A stretch of 34,130 nt of DNA from Reticulitermes lucifugus. Lineage: Eukaryota; Arthropoda; Insecta; Blattodea; Rhinotermitidae. The notes below the pieces were generated by a model. It was not told the origin of the DNA. It did not search any database and was given only the letters and a program-made list of their open reading frames with translations. Of this stretch, positions 10,173 through 21,396 are shown one piece after another. The DNA lies in the NCBI GenBank assembly GCA_026260175.1, contig JAKCWW010000025.1:174822-208951 (forward strand), in the 5' to 3' direction. The position numbers and the translations under genes are program-made. Every line of letters begins with the position of its first letter. Position 1 is the first letter of the stretch.

Positions 10173-11823
10173 AAAAGTCAATCTTTAGACGGAAACGTGT
10201 CTGCACGTAAGACGGGACATAAATTGTATCAACTACTGATAGTGTACGGTATTTTGCTTACCTGTTCCCAAAACTCCACCTCATCAAACTTGGCGAGAAT
10301 TTCATGACGTCATTCACTCTTCTTTACATAAAGAAACAAAAATAAACTCATCTCATGTAACCCCCACAGTTTTGTACTGTATAACCGAATGGAAAATAAT
10401 GCACGCAAGTATAATTTCGGTAAAAAAGAGAAGGAAATATAGACACTGGATACAGAAACAAAATACGCACACGCACATAAATATGAGCACTAATATATAT
10501 ACATATGTAACCGCAATATCACAGATACAAGAATGCTTTGCTGTGCAGGCTTACCGATAAAACCACACACTGTACTCTGCAGAACATAGTGTATGCGTCA
10601 TTTTCACCGCACTGAATAAAAACAGAAAACACCCACAAAATACTACCTCTCCCTACGACCGCATATCTTTTCCATCTGGATCAACAACTACAAGGAAACC
10701 CCTAGCTATTTTTTTTAACTAAACCTCAAGAACATGGGAGTGTAGTTATTAAACTCTAGGTTAGACAAAAAACAGAGCCCTTCGGTATTTTTTTACTATC
10801 CAAACCAAGACCTGTGTATGAGGCCTTGCAGGCCATAAGCAAGGCCAATGCTAATGCCATCTTTTGTAACCAACCCCTTTGCCCCAGTGACCAAAACAGG
10901 ACACTACCATTCATGATATATGTAGGGTGTGTTATATCCTCCCGCAACGTACCATAAAACACGCATACCAAAAGAGTAATAAATTTTTCACCCTCTAAAA
11001 TATCTGTAACATCCCTTCATACGTAACTTTAAACTAACCCTTATACCGGTAGAGGTTTATGATACCGCAAAAAACGGAACATTGTTGTACTTTTCTTGAA
11101 ATATAACTTTGTAACTACAGCTTTATTACACCCATACTAAAACCATTTAACCGAGAACTAAGAAAGGAAATGTGTGACCTTGGAAGTTTTGCGAAAAAGT
11201 GGACAGTATTTTTTTGTATAGAAAGAAGTGTTCGCGTTAAAGGCTTACAATTATGGACAGGTTCTTTTATTTTTTAGAAGGGTTGGTCAGTGTGCATTCA
11301 GTAAGTATTTTATTGTGCTAAATTTAAGAAGGACAAGTAAGGCACCCTTAACACTAATGGCATGTTGAAGGAAGAGGACAGAACAATGACGCTACAGCTA
11401 AAAAAGGCCCAGACAGAAGAACCCTCTGCTCACGGTGCCATAAAGCGTATGAGGAATAACTGTCCTTGAAGTTCTTAAAAATTTCTAAGGTTACCTGAAA
11501 ACCGTTACACGTAAACTTTTATCAGAAACATTAAAACGCACTTTCAGAGTAGCACAGCTTCAGATTTTCCTTGTGAAATTTCCAGTGTCTGCTCAGCTAG
11601 CGGAAGGCCTGAGTTCAATAATACGTAAATTTCCTCACAGAAAACCGTGTGTAAGCAAATGTAAGTTGAACATATGGCCCTATGTGTTGCAGAGTTCGTA
11701 AAGAGAACTACACTGCTGTAGGCTTCCGAGTACCCTGTCCTAATTTAATACTTATTTGCCATTTTAACAGTCCGTCATGCAGACTGCAGTAGGCTTATAT
11801 AGCTATAATAAAACATTATTAAG
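10173..11823. other. Long unannotated stretch, partly C-rich on plus strand
   Basis: No gene recognised. From about 10560 to 11060 the plus strand is rich in A and C with several CCC and AAAC runs. A minus-strand 71-codon frame (10756-10971) contains the hydrophobic run MALALALLMA, but I recognise no family and trust it little. The rest is plain AT-rich sequence. Confidence 0.45.
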
Positions 11824-12113
11824 GTAAGCCGGGATAGCGTAGTCGGTATAGCGACCCGCTACGAGCTGGAAGATCCGGGCATCGAATCCCTGTGGAGGCG
11901 AGATTTTCAGCACCCGCCCAGACAGGCCCTGGGGATTACCCAGCCTCCTGTACAATGGGTACCGGGTCAGTCCCGGGGGTAAAGCGGCCGGGGCGTGGCG
12001 TTGACCACCCACCNCCATCTAGCGCCGAGGTTAAAGAAAGAGTAGAGCTATACCTCTACTCCCCCTCTGGGCCTTCATGGCCTGTTCTGGGGTGAACTTT
12101 ACCTTTGATAACG
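11824..12113 (+). mobile_element. Full-length tRNA-derived SINE with 8-bp target-site duplication
   Basis: The tRNA-like head has an A box TAGCGTAGTCGG (11835-11846) and a B box GCATCGAATCC (11879-11889), the internal RNA polymerase III promoter. A central block follows with CCTCCTGTACAATGGGTACC and AAGCGGCCGG (11982-11991), and then a 3' block with GGGCCTTCATGGCC and ACTTTACC. The 8-mer TTATTAAG flanks it on both sides (11816-11823 and 12114-12121), which fixes the ends at about 290 bp. There is no poly(A) tail; the 3' end is ACCTTTGATAACG. One N lies at 12014. Short frames through it are not proteins. This is the best reference copy in the window. Confidence 0.88.
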
Positions 12114-12121
12114 TTATTAAG

Positions 12122-13034
12122 TGAGTCAGTGCTGCGGAAGTAGAGACTTACAAATCCAGATTCTGCAGTTTTGAAAGCCTTTTAGAATATAACAAATATT
12201 AAAATATCAAGATTGATAAAAACGTTTAGAAAGTAGAGGTTTTGGCCTATTTAAAATTTAATATGTTATTTTATTAAGGGTATTGGCCTTTTGTAAGCAC
12301 TATTAAGTCGCGGGCAGCTGATAACGTTCAGTTCTCCAGCTTGGGGTTTGGGCTAGAATAATAACATGTCACTGTCTCTAGCATGTTAGGAAATTCATAG
12401 ATGGATTTGCACAAATAACAACAGCTTCCATCTAAGACACAGGAGGCCGAAAGGATATATTTTCAGTTCCTGTTGTCACAGACTGTGTGTTTTCTCCTAC
12501 ATAAAATGCAGTATAAAATCCATATATAAATAAAAGTTATCAACATTTGCTACCCGTCTCGAAAAATTACATTCGTCTCAATCAAGACAGTAACCGTATT
12601 TTCAAGCCTAAGATTTAATGATACTGGAAGGTATTTTGGATGATTCATAATGTGAATACCAGGAACTCGCTAAATAAACCCTGGTTCATTCTTATGCTCA
12701 TTTGAATTATCTCTATACTCATATAATATTAATATCTGACTTACTTCCACATCGTCATATTTCACATTATACTTCGAGAATCTTCCTCACCTTAGGGATA
12801 GTATTTGTAGCGGTTCGTGCACCCTAAATTCAGGAGCTTTCTCGCACTGTCCACTAAAGGCTCATTTTATTACGTCTGACAAAATGATACTTCTTGCCTT
12901 TCATTCTTGACGAGTATGGCTCGAATCTTGGGCATGTGTACCACCACAACGAATATTCTTTGCTTTCCGATATAATATCTCACTCCAGTTGCATAGTGAA
13001 GGGCTTCATTTACCAAAAATTACGTGCTTTAACA
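12122..13034. other. Unannotated spacer
   Basis: AT-rich sequence with no frame above 60 codons and no repeat I can match. Confidence 0.5.
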
Positions 13035-13345
13035 AATAAAGAAGAATGATATGGGCAGGTCGTGTGGCAAGCATGGAGGATATGCCAGGGGCATACAGGG
13101 TTTTGGTGCAGAAACCTGAGAGAAAGAGAACACTTGGAAGACTTAGGCGTAGATAGGAGGATAATATTAACATTAATCTTCATGAAATAAGGTGGGGCGT
13201 GGACTGAATTGATCTGTCTTGGAATAGTAACAGGTGGCGTGTTCTTGTGAACATGTTAATGAACCTTTGTTTTCCCAAAGGTGTGGGGAATTACTTGATT
13301 AGCTGAAGAATTAGTTTCTCAAGAAAGACTCCGCTCCATGGAATT
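13035..13345 (+). mobile_element. LINE 3' fragment, copy 2
   Basis: One frame reads [20 protein letters not shown], then [18 protein letters not shown], a stop, [16 protein letters not shown], a stop, and [13 protein letters not shown]. This is the same peptide order as the copy at 33262 ([13 protein letters not shown] ... [17 protein letters not shown] ... [16 protein letters not shown]). The 3' UTR words GGGGAATTACTTGATTAGCTG and CTCCATGGAATTAGTTA follow. It is a dead fragment with two in-frame stops but little frame drift, so it is moderately young. Confidence 0.82.
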
Positions 13346-13850
13346 AGTTATCTCTCTCAGATTTTATAACGAGAAGATGGGAGCAGCAAGTACGTCTGAA
13401 ACTAGTGGTCTTTAACAATTACTTGAAATCTCTAAATATAATACGACACCTAATTCTATTTGAAACGAAAGTGCACTAAATGTTCCATACCTGCCAGAAG
13501 CACTGTAATGCTGCCTTTGAATAAAATCCTTATTTTCAGAAAACAGGAGCTAATTTAAAATTAGGCCTCCATTTTACCTGTGCTTTAATTTACAAACAAA
13601 GGACATTAAGGAAAAATGCAAAACATTAATAAATTAAGCCACACTCTTTTGTAAACAGTACCAGAATTAGTGAAAGTTATCCACTTTCATTAACTAAGTA
13701 ACAATAATGGAGCATTAAGGAACTGTAAGCACGTGGTGTCTAGAATATTTCAGACTAGACTATACACTTACACGGCAGACCATAGTGTATATATCCTTTA
13801 ATTAGTACCCACTCCATAGCGGCGCAATGGACGCTCATATTTCAGTGATG
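13346..13850. other. Unannotated spacer
   Basis: AT-rich sequence; no gene, RNA or repeat recognised. Confidence 0.5.
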
Positions 13851-13906
13851 CACACACACACACACACACACACATACACAAGTACATACATGCATGCATA
13901 TATACA
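13851..13906. repeat. (CA)12 microsatellite with CATA/TGCA tail
   Basis: Twelve uninterrupted CA units (13851-13874) pass into ACAC, ACATACATGCATGCATATATA-type repeats. Confidence 0.92.
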
Positions 13907-14303
13907 CCAAATGAATTTCGAGTAAATTTCGCTCATACAACAATTTAGGGGTTGTGCATTAATGATGTGTTTATTACTGTAGGTTCAGCTTAATGCAAAG
14001 CCCATGTTTATTGCAACGCTAATGTTCCTGGCAATTGGATCACCTTCATCAGAATCTATAGCCTGCAGTGTAGATATAGAAGTTTGCTGTGAAAGGAGGG
14101 AGGTACTTCTATTTCTATACGGTCACTAGAATAACGTTCATATACACCTCAGCAAAATAATAAATTTTAATGTAATAATAATAATAATACGGTAAGCATT
14201 AAACAGCAGAAAGTTGGTAGCAGGAAGAAGTCGTAAACAGGTTGAGGTATAAACTATTCCGGCACTAAGGAAAACAAAGAAAACCCCAGTCACGATGAAA
14301 ACT
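13907..14303. other. Unannotated spacer
   Basis: No gene recognised. A (TAA)5 microsatellite lies at 14173-14189, inside a chance 64-codon minus-strand frame (14138-14332). Confidence 0.5.
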
Positions 14304-14432
14304 AGTCTCTTGGAATATGCCCGCGTGTACACTTTTAGCTATTGGATGAAGTTTCGGTGGGAATTGCTGCCTTCATCTTGGGGTTCTTCCGAAAAGTCTG
14401 GTAATTTCTAACCGAAAACACGGCGTCAGAAT
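14304..14432 (-). mobile_element. Fold-back element, copy F
   Basis: The left end, TAGTCTCTTGGAATATG then CCGCGTGTACAC (14304-14332), matches the family terminus. The right end, AACACGGCGTCAG (14416-14428), is its inverted partner. Next to the left end are GAAGTTTCGGTGGGAATTGC and TGCCTTCATCTTGGGG, the minus-strand core in the usual order. TTCTTCCGAAA follows in the other orientation, giving an inner inverted repeat. Confidence 0.65.
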
Positions 14433-14705
14433 ACAGTATTCTTCATAGTCACCGCCGTGCGAACCTCAAGTCTCGCTCAGTCAGTACAGCTGGTGTTACG
14501 TCTGAGATTCGAACAAAGTACCTCCCAACAGTTCTTGAGAATGTACGGCTGAAAGTAACGACTTGTCAGGGTCACGTCATTCAGTTCAACCTTTTCGATA
14601 GTTCTGTACGCAAAATTTCTGTTTTAAAACTGCGTATTTCTTAAAAACCAGTATACTACAGACGGTATTGTAACCTATGGGATGACATCGTAGGAACCTT
14701 GTGTC

Positions 14706-14945
14706 GATTCGCTTCAGGGATACGAGATTTTTTCTTTTCCAAATCCTCCAGAATAGCTCTGGAGCTCTCCAGCCGCCTATCTAAATGGACTGAGCTACCT
14801 GTTTCCACGGGATTAAAGCGGCTGGCGCTTGAAGCTAACTGCTCACCTCTATGTAGTGCAAAATTTAAGAATTAGTGGCACTAAACCACCGCAACCCCAC
14901 ATGCCTTCATAGCGTGCACAGGGACAATTTTACTTTACCTGTACG
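14706..14945 (+). mobile_element. Degenerate SINE, main family
   Basis: AAGCGGCTGG at 14816-14825, GAAGCTAACTGCTCACCTC after it, and the 3' block GCCTTCATAGCGTGCACAGGG at 14903-14923 followed by ACTTTACC match the full SINE at 11824 in order and orientation. The tRNA-like head is not recognisable, so the copy is either truncated or decayed there. Confidence 0.6.
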
Positions 14946-15463
14946 TTTGTTGTACCTGGCTCCCATTAACTGGCAAAGTATTTCTTACAGAGCACTGTAA
15001 TTAAGATTAAATGCATGATAAAGTTCATTATTTCTCCAAAACTGCTTAAGTATTGTTCAAATTTAATGTATAGCTATCGACTTTGCTATTCTTAACCCTG
15101 TGTTCCAGTCAGGATATAAGTGGAATAAGAACACTTCCGTAAGACAGGAAAGTTAGACATTAAGGTTGTTTAGATGGAGTAAAATTGTGAGCCGCAACGT
15201 TCGACGTTTTCATAACGATTTAAGAGGATGTACAATAAAACACAATTTGCAAAATTTAAACATAAGTTATTAACGCATATAATGGACCAGGTCATTGATC
15301 AGAATTTCTTAGCCGGTTTTAAGTAACACCTGCTACAAGGATACACTTCTTTAACCAGGAGTGTATATAACAACCACTTAAAAATTCTAGGCGTCAGAAG
15401 GTTCACAAGGAGCAAATTTTGTGCTAGGAATCCGGAAACATTATGCGCCACCGTACAAAAATT
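14946..15463. other. Unannotated spacer
   Basis: AT-rich sequence; no gene, RNA or repeat recognised. Confidence 0.5.
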
Positions 15464-15479
15464 AGTCGCCATGGCGACT
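15464..15479. promoter_or_regulatory. RFX X-box-like palindrome
   Basis: AGTCGCCATGGCGACT is a perfect 16-bp palindrome. The inner 14-mer GTCGCCATGGCGAC fits the RFX/DAF-19 X-box consensus RYYNYY-N(1-3)-RRNRAC with a 2-nt spacer. X-boxes usually sit just upstream of cilium genes, but no gene start is visible within several hundred bases on either side. Function is therefore untested, and a chance palindrome is possible. Confidence 0.35.
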
Positions 15480-15676
15480 TGACGCTCGAATTTGTGATTT
15501 TCTGTCTTTAACCATTCATATAAATAATAAGCAATAATTCAATCCCTTCCTCCCATAAATCAAGCTGCTTCTCACATTGCAGGGATCAATCAGTTAATTT
15601 TTTCTGGTGAAATGAAATCTACTTGCGAGATTTCAGGCTTCCGCCGTGAAGATGAGTCACTAGCTCTTCTGGATTG

Positions 15677-15750
15677 TTACACAGCGTATGTTGGTAGTTG
15701 TTTACTGACGTTTCGGGACATCCGGTAAACTACCAGCATACACTGCGTAA
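15677..15750. repeat. Imperfect 74-bp palindrome around GACGTTTCGG
   Basis: Arms 15677-15704 and 15725-15750 pair with about three mismatches and one gap (shared word GTATGNTGGTAGTT). The centre is CTGACGTTTCGGGACATCCG, which carries the GAAACGTC word of the fold-back family on the minus strand (15707-15714). The arm sequence differs from the TGACGCCGTGTAG termini, so this is a separate subfamily or a relative. Confidence 0.55.
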
Positions 15751-17192
15751 GAACCCAAAAGAGCGAAGACTTGATTGCGATTTGTTACGGCAATCATAAG
15801 AAAATCAGTAAATAATCTATGTGTTAAAAAACAGTTTCCAAATATTAAAGCCGATGGTACGTAATAGGTACGACTGTGCTTTAAAGGGTTCACTGAACCC
15901 CACCACTATATCAGAGGTTCCCGGTCTTACAGACTGAAGGACACTCTGCATCTGACCATCTGCAGTTGATACATGATATTTAAATGTTAGATATATCTGA
16001 ACAAATATACCATTTTGAGGAAATGTTATCAAATTTGTATCCCAGAACATACATGAACAAATGTTTTCAAAAGACACTGAATCCTTTGTGCAAATAACTT
16101 GCAAAATAGCAAAAATCTAGAGCAGATTTACAAAGCAGTGCTTATATACGTTGTACTGAATATTATGGAGAGAAAAATCATTTCTATCACGCTATAATAT
16201 TTCTCACAAAAATTTTGACATTTATTATACAGATATTTTAGGGTGTATTCGATAGACCCTAAAGCCCCTCCTAACCCCTTCATTGTCAAGATAAGCAAGA
16301 AATTCCGGAGATACGGTAGTTTTTCCTGTGTATAACTTTATGTGTCTACTTTTTATCGTTTTCAAACCAATATCTTTAAAGACTCTGTTACTTGAGGTCC
16401 CTGATTATTTTTGTAGACGTCATGGCCTATGTTCTGGAGGCACTTAAAAGTTCCAAGGTTTGAAATAAGTCTTTGGATTATTTTTAGCAATTCATTCACC
16501 ACAAATCGAACGGAAGAATCAGTTCTGTAGATCGCTCATACGTCACTTTACATTTGCACCAAGCCCAGATGAACATGACACGCAATGTGCTCTATCTGAC
16601 ACAATTACTGCGCTGATTATATCTCGCACAAGGAACATGTGGAACGCAAATTACTACCAGATTTTAATTCGTGACGAAATTGCGTACACATGAAATTTCA
16701 GAATAATCTTTGGCAACCACAAAATTAAAAACCCCTCTGCTACTAATTGTGTGTATTGAAGACAATTGTAAATGTCTAGGTGCTAGCACAGTGCATAATT
16801 GAAAGATGAAAGATTAATTTAAGTAGCAAGAGATGCTTCTATTGTTTCGTTTCGAAGCAGTACGTGTATTGTGGAACACGTTCACAGATGTGGAATTGAA
16901 GACCAAAACGTATGCCTGCCATACACTCCTTGAAGCTGCTGACCCTGGCACTATGAACATACAAGCAGTCTTTAAATTGACGTAGTGTTCGTATTGAAAT
17001 CCTCAGTTTGAAAGAACTGCAAACCCTTTTGGTCTGTCTTCTTTCTTGAAAAGAAAACAAAATTGCTGACTAAACCAACATATTGTTTGTGTGGCTGTCT
17101 CCATACATCTCATTTTTCAAAACACAACGCCTGATATCAACAGTGTGTCATTTAAGGCAACCCTTCCGGTGTACATTGTAATTACCAGAGAA
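15751..17192. other. Long unannotated stretch
   Basis: No gene recognised. Minus-strand frames at 15817-16104 and 16839-17060 lack motifs and have ordinary lengths. Confidence 0.5.
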
Positions 17193-17328
17193 ATATCTTT
17201 AATTTGAATCTTCAGGCCAGTAGTATAAAATGCATAAAATAAATTGTGTAAAATTCCTTTTATGTATTTTATACTACTGGACTGAAAATGACCCTCTGAG
17301 GTCGGAACATGCTGCCAAATTAAAGATA
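17193..17328. mobile_element. Nested inverted-repeat element
   Basis: Inner arms of 29 bp at 17211-17239 and 17258-17286 differ at two positions and leave an 18-nt loop. Outer arms (TATCTTTAATTTG near 17194-17206 and CAAATTAAAGATA near 17316-17328) add a second inverted pair. The right side carries an extra 28 bp containing CTCTGAGGTCGGAACATGCTG, which resembles the CTGARGAT-stem-CGAAACATG motif seen at 5597-5627. It is probably a small fold-back transposon. Confidence 0.6.
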
Positions 17329-17375
17329 CAACACTTGCTAGTTCGACTAAAAGATGATAACGACGATGATAATAT

Positions 17376-17400
17376 CAATAATAATAATAATAATAATAAT
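17376..17400. repeat. (AAT)n microsatellite
   Basis: About eight ATA/AAT units lie directly against the 5' side of the SINE at 17402. They produce Asn-rich or Ile-rich frames that are not genes. Confidence 0.9.
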
Positions 17401-17401
17401 G

Positions 17402-17640
17402 CATCCTGGAGCCGTGATAGCATATACGGTGTCGTAACTGGCTACAGTGGATGACGTAGGAATCGGGGCCTCATCCAACCTCCGATTTAATGGGTAACGG
17501 GTGGGGGGGGGGCGCTTTCCCCGGGGGTAAAGGGGTCGGGACGTGAAGCTAACCATTCACCTCCATGAAGCGGCGAGGTTAAGAAAGACTGGAACTATAC
17601 ATCAACGTGTATATGGAGAATTTTACAGTAGTGATATTAT
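17402..17640 (+). mobile_element. Degenerate SINE, main family
   Basis: The decayed head GTGATAGCATATACGGTGTC stands where the A box should be. The central block CCGGGGGTAAAGGGGTCGGG (17521-17540), GAAGCTAACCATTCACCTCC, and AGCGGCGAGGTTAAGAAAG (from 17568) match the full SINE. A run of ten G (17503-17512) interrupts the region before it. No B box survives. Confidence 0.65.
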
Positions 17641-18512
17641 TATTCATTACAATAACAATAATTTCATTTACTTTCCTATTTTCCCACCGATAGAGAAATG
17701 TGGATATTGCTGCCTAGAAGGCTCTTAAGTCGTCAAATGTGGAGTTAAAAAGAGAGCAATGAAACTTCTGTCACGACTACACCAATAACAGTAGTAGTGC
17801 AAATTGTGGTGAGTGTTAGTGGGGTGTTGACCATGCTCGGGTCAATATACAGTCCACTAGCTATCCTCCCCTATATCGGTAAGTTCCCAAATGGACTCTC
17901 CATCCTCGCAAACCCTCAAATACCAGAGGTGCATTGGTCAAGGCGATGCAGGCAGGCGCCCAGCCACAACTGTTCACACTCCATCCCAGCCGTGCGCTGG
18001 GGTTGCAAAGGGGCAGGTATAGTCACAGACACAAACAACGGTGCTGAAATCGCAGGCAAGTTAATTGGTTTCGGTAGACTTAATGTTAACGATAACACAA
18101 AATGACAGAAAAAAATAAGCAAAGATATTTTAAGGAATCAAATGGCAGGATGCTGAATAATCAATCGATTTCCCACAGGCGTGGACATTTTTTTTTCTCC
18201 ACTGTGACCGGTTCTTGGGCCTATCAGGCTAGGTCTAAACAGCCGGACAGCCGAGTTGAATATTTGACTCGTTCTAGCGAGAAAGTTAAAGAATGGTCGG
18301 CATTTTACTTTGCTTCCATAAATGTAATCAGACATGTGTCAGCCGGAACTCCACGGCAGTAGGAACCCTTTCACTACTACTTGTAATGGCGCAATTTGTA
18401 AGCTAAGCATTCAATGAACCGAAATTTTGTTTAGCAAAATAGGAGATTTATCTTGAATTAGGTGAATGTTGAGGTCTTTGTTTTTCTGCGATTTGGCTCC
18501 CCATCACTGAGT
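17641..18512. other. Spacer with a GC-richer patch
   Basis: 17800-18070 is less AT-rich than its surroundings and is open for 102 codons on plus (17797-18105, GTG start) and 68 on minus. I recognise no domain in either. Being open on both strands in a GC-richer patch is expected from base composition, since stop codons are AT-rich. Confidence 0.4.
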
Positions 18513-18645
18513 GATTGGTGCCCGACGTTTAGATACACCCTAATAGTTTCAGCTTCAAAGGTTGAAATGTTAAACCAAGACAATGGACATATCGACCCTT
18601 GAAGACGAGACAATGATAATTCGAAACGTCGGACACCAAACACCA
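18513..18645. mobile_element. Palindromic element with GACGTTT/AAACGTC arms
   Basis: TTGGTGCCCGACGTTT (18515-18530) and the reverse complement of 18624-18639 differ at one base in 16. The interior contains CTTCAAAGGTTGAAATG and CCTTGAAGACGAG, echoing the GAAGAT word of the fold-back family. The right arm reads TCGAAACGTCGG (18621-18632), the family core word. Confidence 0.6.
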
Positions 18646-19653
18646 AGAGAAGCGGTGCAACATCCCAACAGAACTGAGACGTCAACTGCACCGCAACGAA
18701 AGCCTTAAAATCTCGCGTTGATAAATTTTCTACTTCTCTCTTTAAAAGTTATATCCTGCCAACAAATAAAGAACCCTGCTTGGGCGATTGTATCTCGTAA
18801 TAACGGACTTGTTTTCGAAGTTTGGAAATATAGCAATCATCACCATTACAAAATAAGGTAGGCGAATACGAAGAGAGAATTGAGAAGCTTGACCAGTGCA
18901 GAGGAACGGAGATGGAAGAGAAAACCAACCAATGCGATGTCAGTGCCTTCCGTAGGTCCTACCTGTTTATGCACGTCGGCTACGTTTGAATACCAGAGGC
19001 TACAGGGACCGGTTCTTAAATCTTTTGTTACAAAAAAGCCAGACAAGTACCTTTTTTTATCCTCTTTAAGTTGAAAAACGATAAGATTGCGCATTCATCA
19101 TCTCTATAGAGAATGTTATACTTAAAAAGGTTTCAAGAAAACGTTTCTTCGTGATCAAGTAGGCTACATGAAGATGCTACGTAACTGAAACACATTGCGA
19201 TGTGTATCTTACGTAAAATAACAATACTTTAGAGAATAATTTGTTGTACTTGCCAAAAATATGCCATCATTATGTACTCCTCTTTACTTCAATGTTATGA
19301 GCAAGCAGGCACAGCGTTTCGTTCCACTTTGTGCTGCATATTCAGTCTCCTGTCAGACAAAAGTAGTCAGATTGGATGCAACATGATTTTATAGAACTGA
19401 TGCATCACTTACGAATAATATTTGGTTCAACATGATTCGTTATGAAATAAAAATTACACAAACAGAGATATAACTGTCAGTAAGAACTCGATCTTAACAG
19501 TCTGTAAGCGCAGGAAAGACACAGAATTTAATAAGCAAAGGTTGAGTAACAAGAAAGAGAAGTGAAAGAAGAGGAGAAGGAAAAGAAAAGGAGGAGGAAG
19601 CAGTGATGACTGCTGTCATAAATGGTTTTTATGACGCTAAATAGTAAAACGTC
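18646..19653. other. Unannotated spacer
   Basis: No gene recognised. Overlapping frames on both strands at 18846-19094 have no motifs. A purine-rich GAGGAGAAGG-type run lies near 19549-19600. Confidence 0.45.
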
Positions 19654-19898
19654 AGGATCGTGATGGCGTAGTTAGTACAGTGGCTAGGCTATGGGGTTCG
19701 AATCCCGGCAGGAACAACATATTTATCTCTTCTCCAAAACGTCCAGACTGGCTCAGGGGCCCAACAAGGCTGCTATTCAATGGGTGGGTAAAGCGGCCGG
19801 GGCATCCAGCTGTCTACCCACTTCCATCTAGTAATGAGGTTAAGAATGATTAGGACTAACGCCTTAATGGCGTGTATAGGAATAAATTTGCCTTACAT
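19654..19898 (+). mobile_element. SINE, main family, with shortened head
   Basis: The A box TGGCGTAGTTAG (19664-19675) and B box GGTTCGAATCC (19695-19705) are only about 20 nt apart, so the head has lost some of the region between them. The central AAGCGGCCGG (19791-19800), CTTCCATCTAGTAATGAGG, and 3' block CTTAATGGCGTGTATAGGA match the full SINE. No convincing target-site duplication is visible. Confidence 0.78.
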
Positions 19899-20810
19899 AC
19901 CAAATAACTGAAACATGGCATGTGTAATTTGATATACAGATACCGCCTAAATATAGTCAACTCCCAGTATAGCGCCACCCTCACTTAAGACCCATAATAG
20001 TCTGTGCAAAGTAGTTTCCTATTAAACGTACTTCGAGCTGACGCCACCTTTCCTGTACGTCCTCCCCAATATACGCCACAAACTGCGTTGAACAAACAAT
20101 GGCGTTTTATCGACGTTAATTGTATTTGACTTAATACAGTAGTAGTACTCATATATACATTATCAACAAATTTCTTATACCTTCATGAAGCACTAAAAGA
20201 AAATTTGACTGGAGCAAATTTTCACTTACCTTGACACAGTGATGAAGCATAGGCCGTGTGCTTTCAGTAGGACTAAAAGAAATCTTTTGTACCTGTTTGA
20301 GGAAAAAGGAATTCCGAGGCGTCACTTATTTTTTTTTTTTACAGAGGTTCTGCTTTGAAATAAAGGTATGGTTACGGTACGTATTTGAACTGTAAACCAA
20401 GAAATATGGGCAGCGTAAGAATTTGATTGAGAGACATAGTACACGATACGAAGATATATCACTGGTACTCTAAACCAAATGAACTCCTTCATTATGTGAC
20501 TTTGGTTCATGGCTGCCAAGTAAGGTACCAGAAGTCTTATATTCTCCCCTCATTCACCTTCATATCTGTGCTTTCAATAAAGAGCTAGTTGAGTTGAGTA
20601 CAATTCTTTTTTATTGAAGGGCCCCGCAGCAGATGCTATGGAAGCACCACAGCCTTTAGGCTTATTGTGCAACCCTATGAGGAAGATGAAGATGATGAGG
20701 TTTTGCTGCTCTTCCATTGTAATGGAGCACTGGTGGACTGAAATTGACAGGAGAAAATCGAAGTACTCGAAGAAAAACCTGTTGCAGTGTCACTTTGTCC
20801 ACCACAAAAC
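19899..20810. other. Unannotated spacer
   Basis: No gene recognised. A run of ten or more T lies near 20330-20341. 20600-20810 may be the body of the SINE whose head follows on the minus strand, but I have no second copy to prove it. Confidence 0.45.
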
Positions 20811-20892
20811 CCACATGGCCGACCCGGGATCGAACCAGGGCCTCCATGGTGAGAGGCCCGCGACTAACCGCCTGAGCCATGGCACGGTCCTT
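20811..20892 (-). mobile_element. tRNA-like SINE head, second type
   Basis: On the minus strand an A box TGGCTCAGGCGG (20868-20879) and a B box GGTTCGATCCC (20826-20836) have tRNA-like spacing, and the segment ends in GGGTCGGCCATGTG. The sequence differs from the main SINE family. A functional tRNA seems unlikely because there is no clean acceptor stem. A 128-codon minus-strand frame across it is an artefact. Confidence 0.6.
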
Positions 20893-20984
20893 TGAGTGCA
20901 ATTTATGGTCGGAGTGTCCGAAGTAAAGGCGACACTTTGGACACGTAGACAGAGATGTGGAGGCAATACAACAATGCGTTTGTA

Positions 20985-21062
20985 AGAAACGGATTGTAGG
21001 GCTGTGGACTGATTCAGCAGAGCTTACTGCAGACGGAGTTGTGAACATGGTAATGAACTTTC
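20985..21062 (+). mobile_element. LINE 3' fragment, copy 5 (short)
   Basis: GGGCTGTGGACTGATTCAGC, then GTGAACATGGTAATGAACTTTC (21041-21062), match the GLDWID ... VNAVMNF region of the best LINE copy at DNA level. There are no 3' UTR words. The match is short, so this is less certain than the other copies. Confidence 0.45.
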
Positions 21063-21250
21063 AGTTTCGGTAAAAAAAAACAGGGAGTAGTCGCATATAA
21101 AACCATTGTATTCTTATTTCCAAAGGTGGGTTCTATCCATGACAACCACGCAGGAAAGGAGGTATTATTTGATGATTATGAAACGAGTTCCTAGCAGAAT
21201 ACGTCAAATCTACTCTTGCGTTCAAACGCGGCTTCTTCAAGAATTTACAA

Positions 21251-21251
21251 T

Positions 21252-21292
<41 letters not shown>

Positions 21293-21396
21293 GTAGTACT
21301 AGTACTAGTACTGCTGCTGCTGCTGTTACTACTACTACCACCGCCACCACTCCCAGTACCACTACCACCACCACCGCCACTAGCACTACCACCGAT
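21251..21396. repeat. Compound TAC/ACC trinucleotide microsatellite
   Basis: About thirteen TAC units (21252-21291) pass into AGTACT palindromic steps, four CTG units, and a long interrupted ACT/ACC run. The overlapping Thr-rich frame (21106-21399) is low-complexity and is not a gene. Confidence 0.93.

Noticed and set aside
11828..11900. Functional tRNA gene
   Set aside because: Only the A and B boxes are tRNA-like. The segment continues into a SINE body flanked by a target-site duplication.
14500..14530. Possible antisense B box (GAGATTCGAAC)
   Set aside because: No A box lies at tRNA-like spacing on that strand, so it is not called as a SINE.
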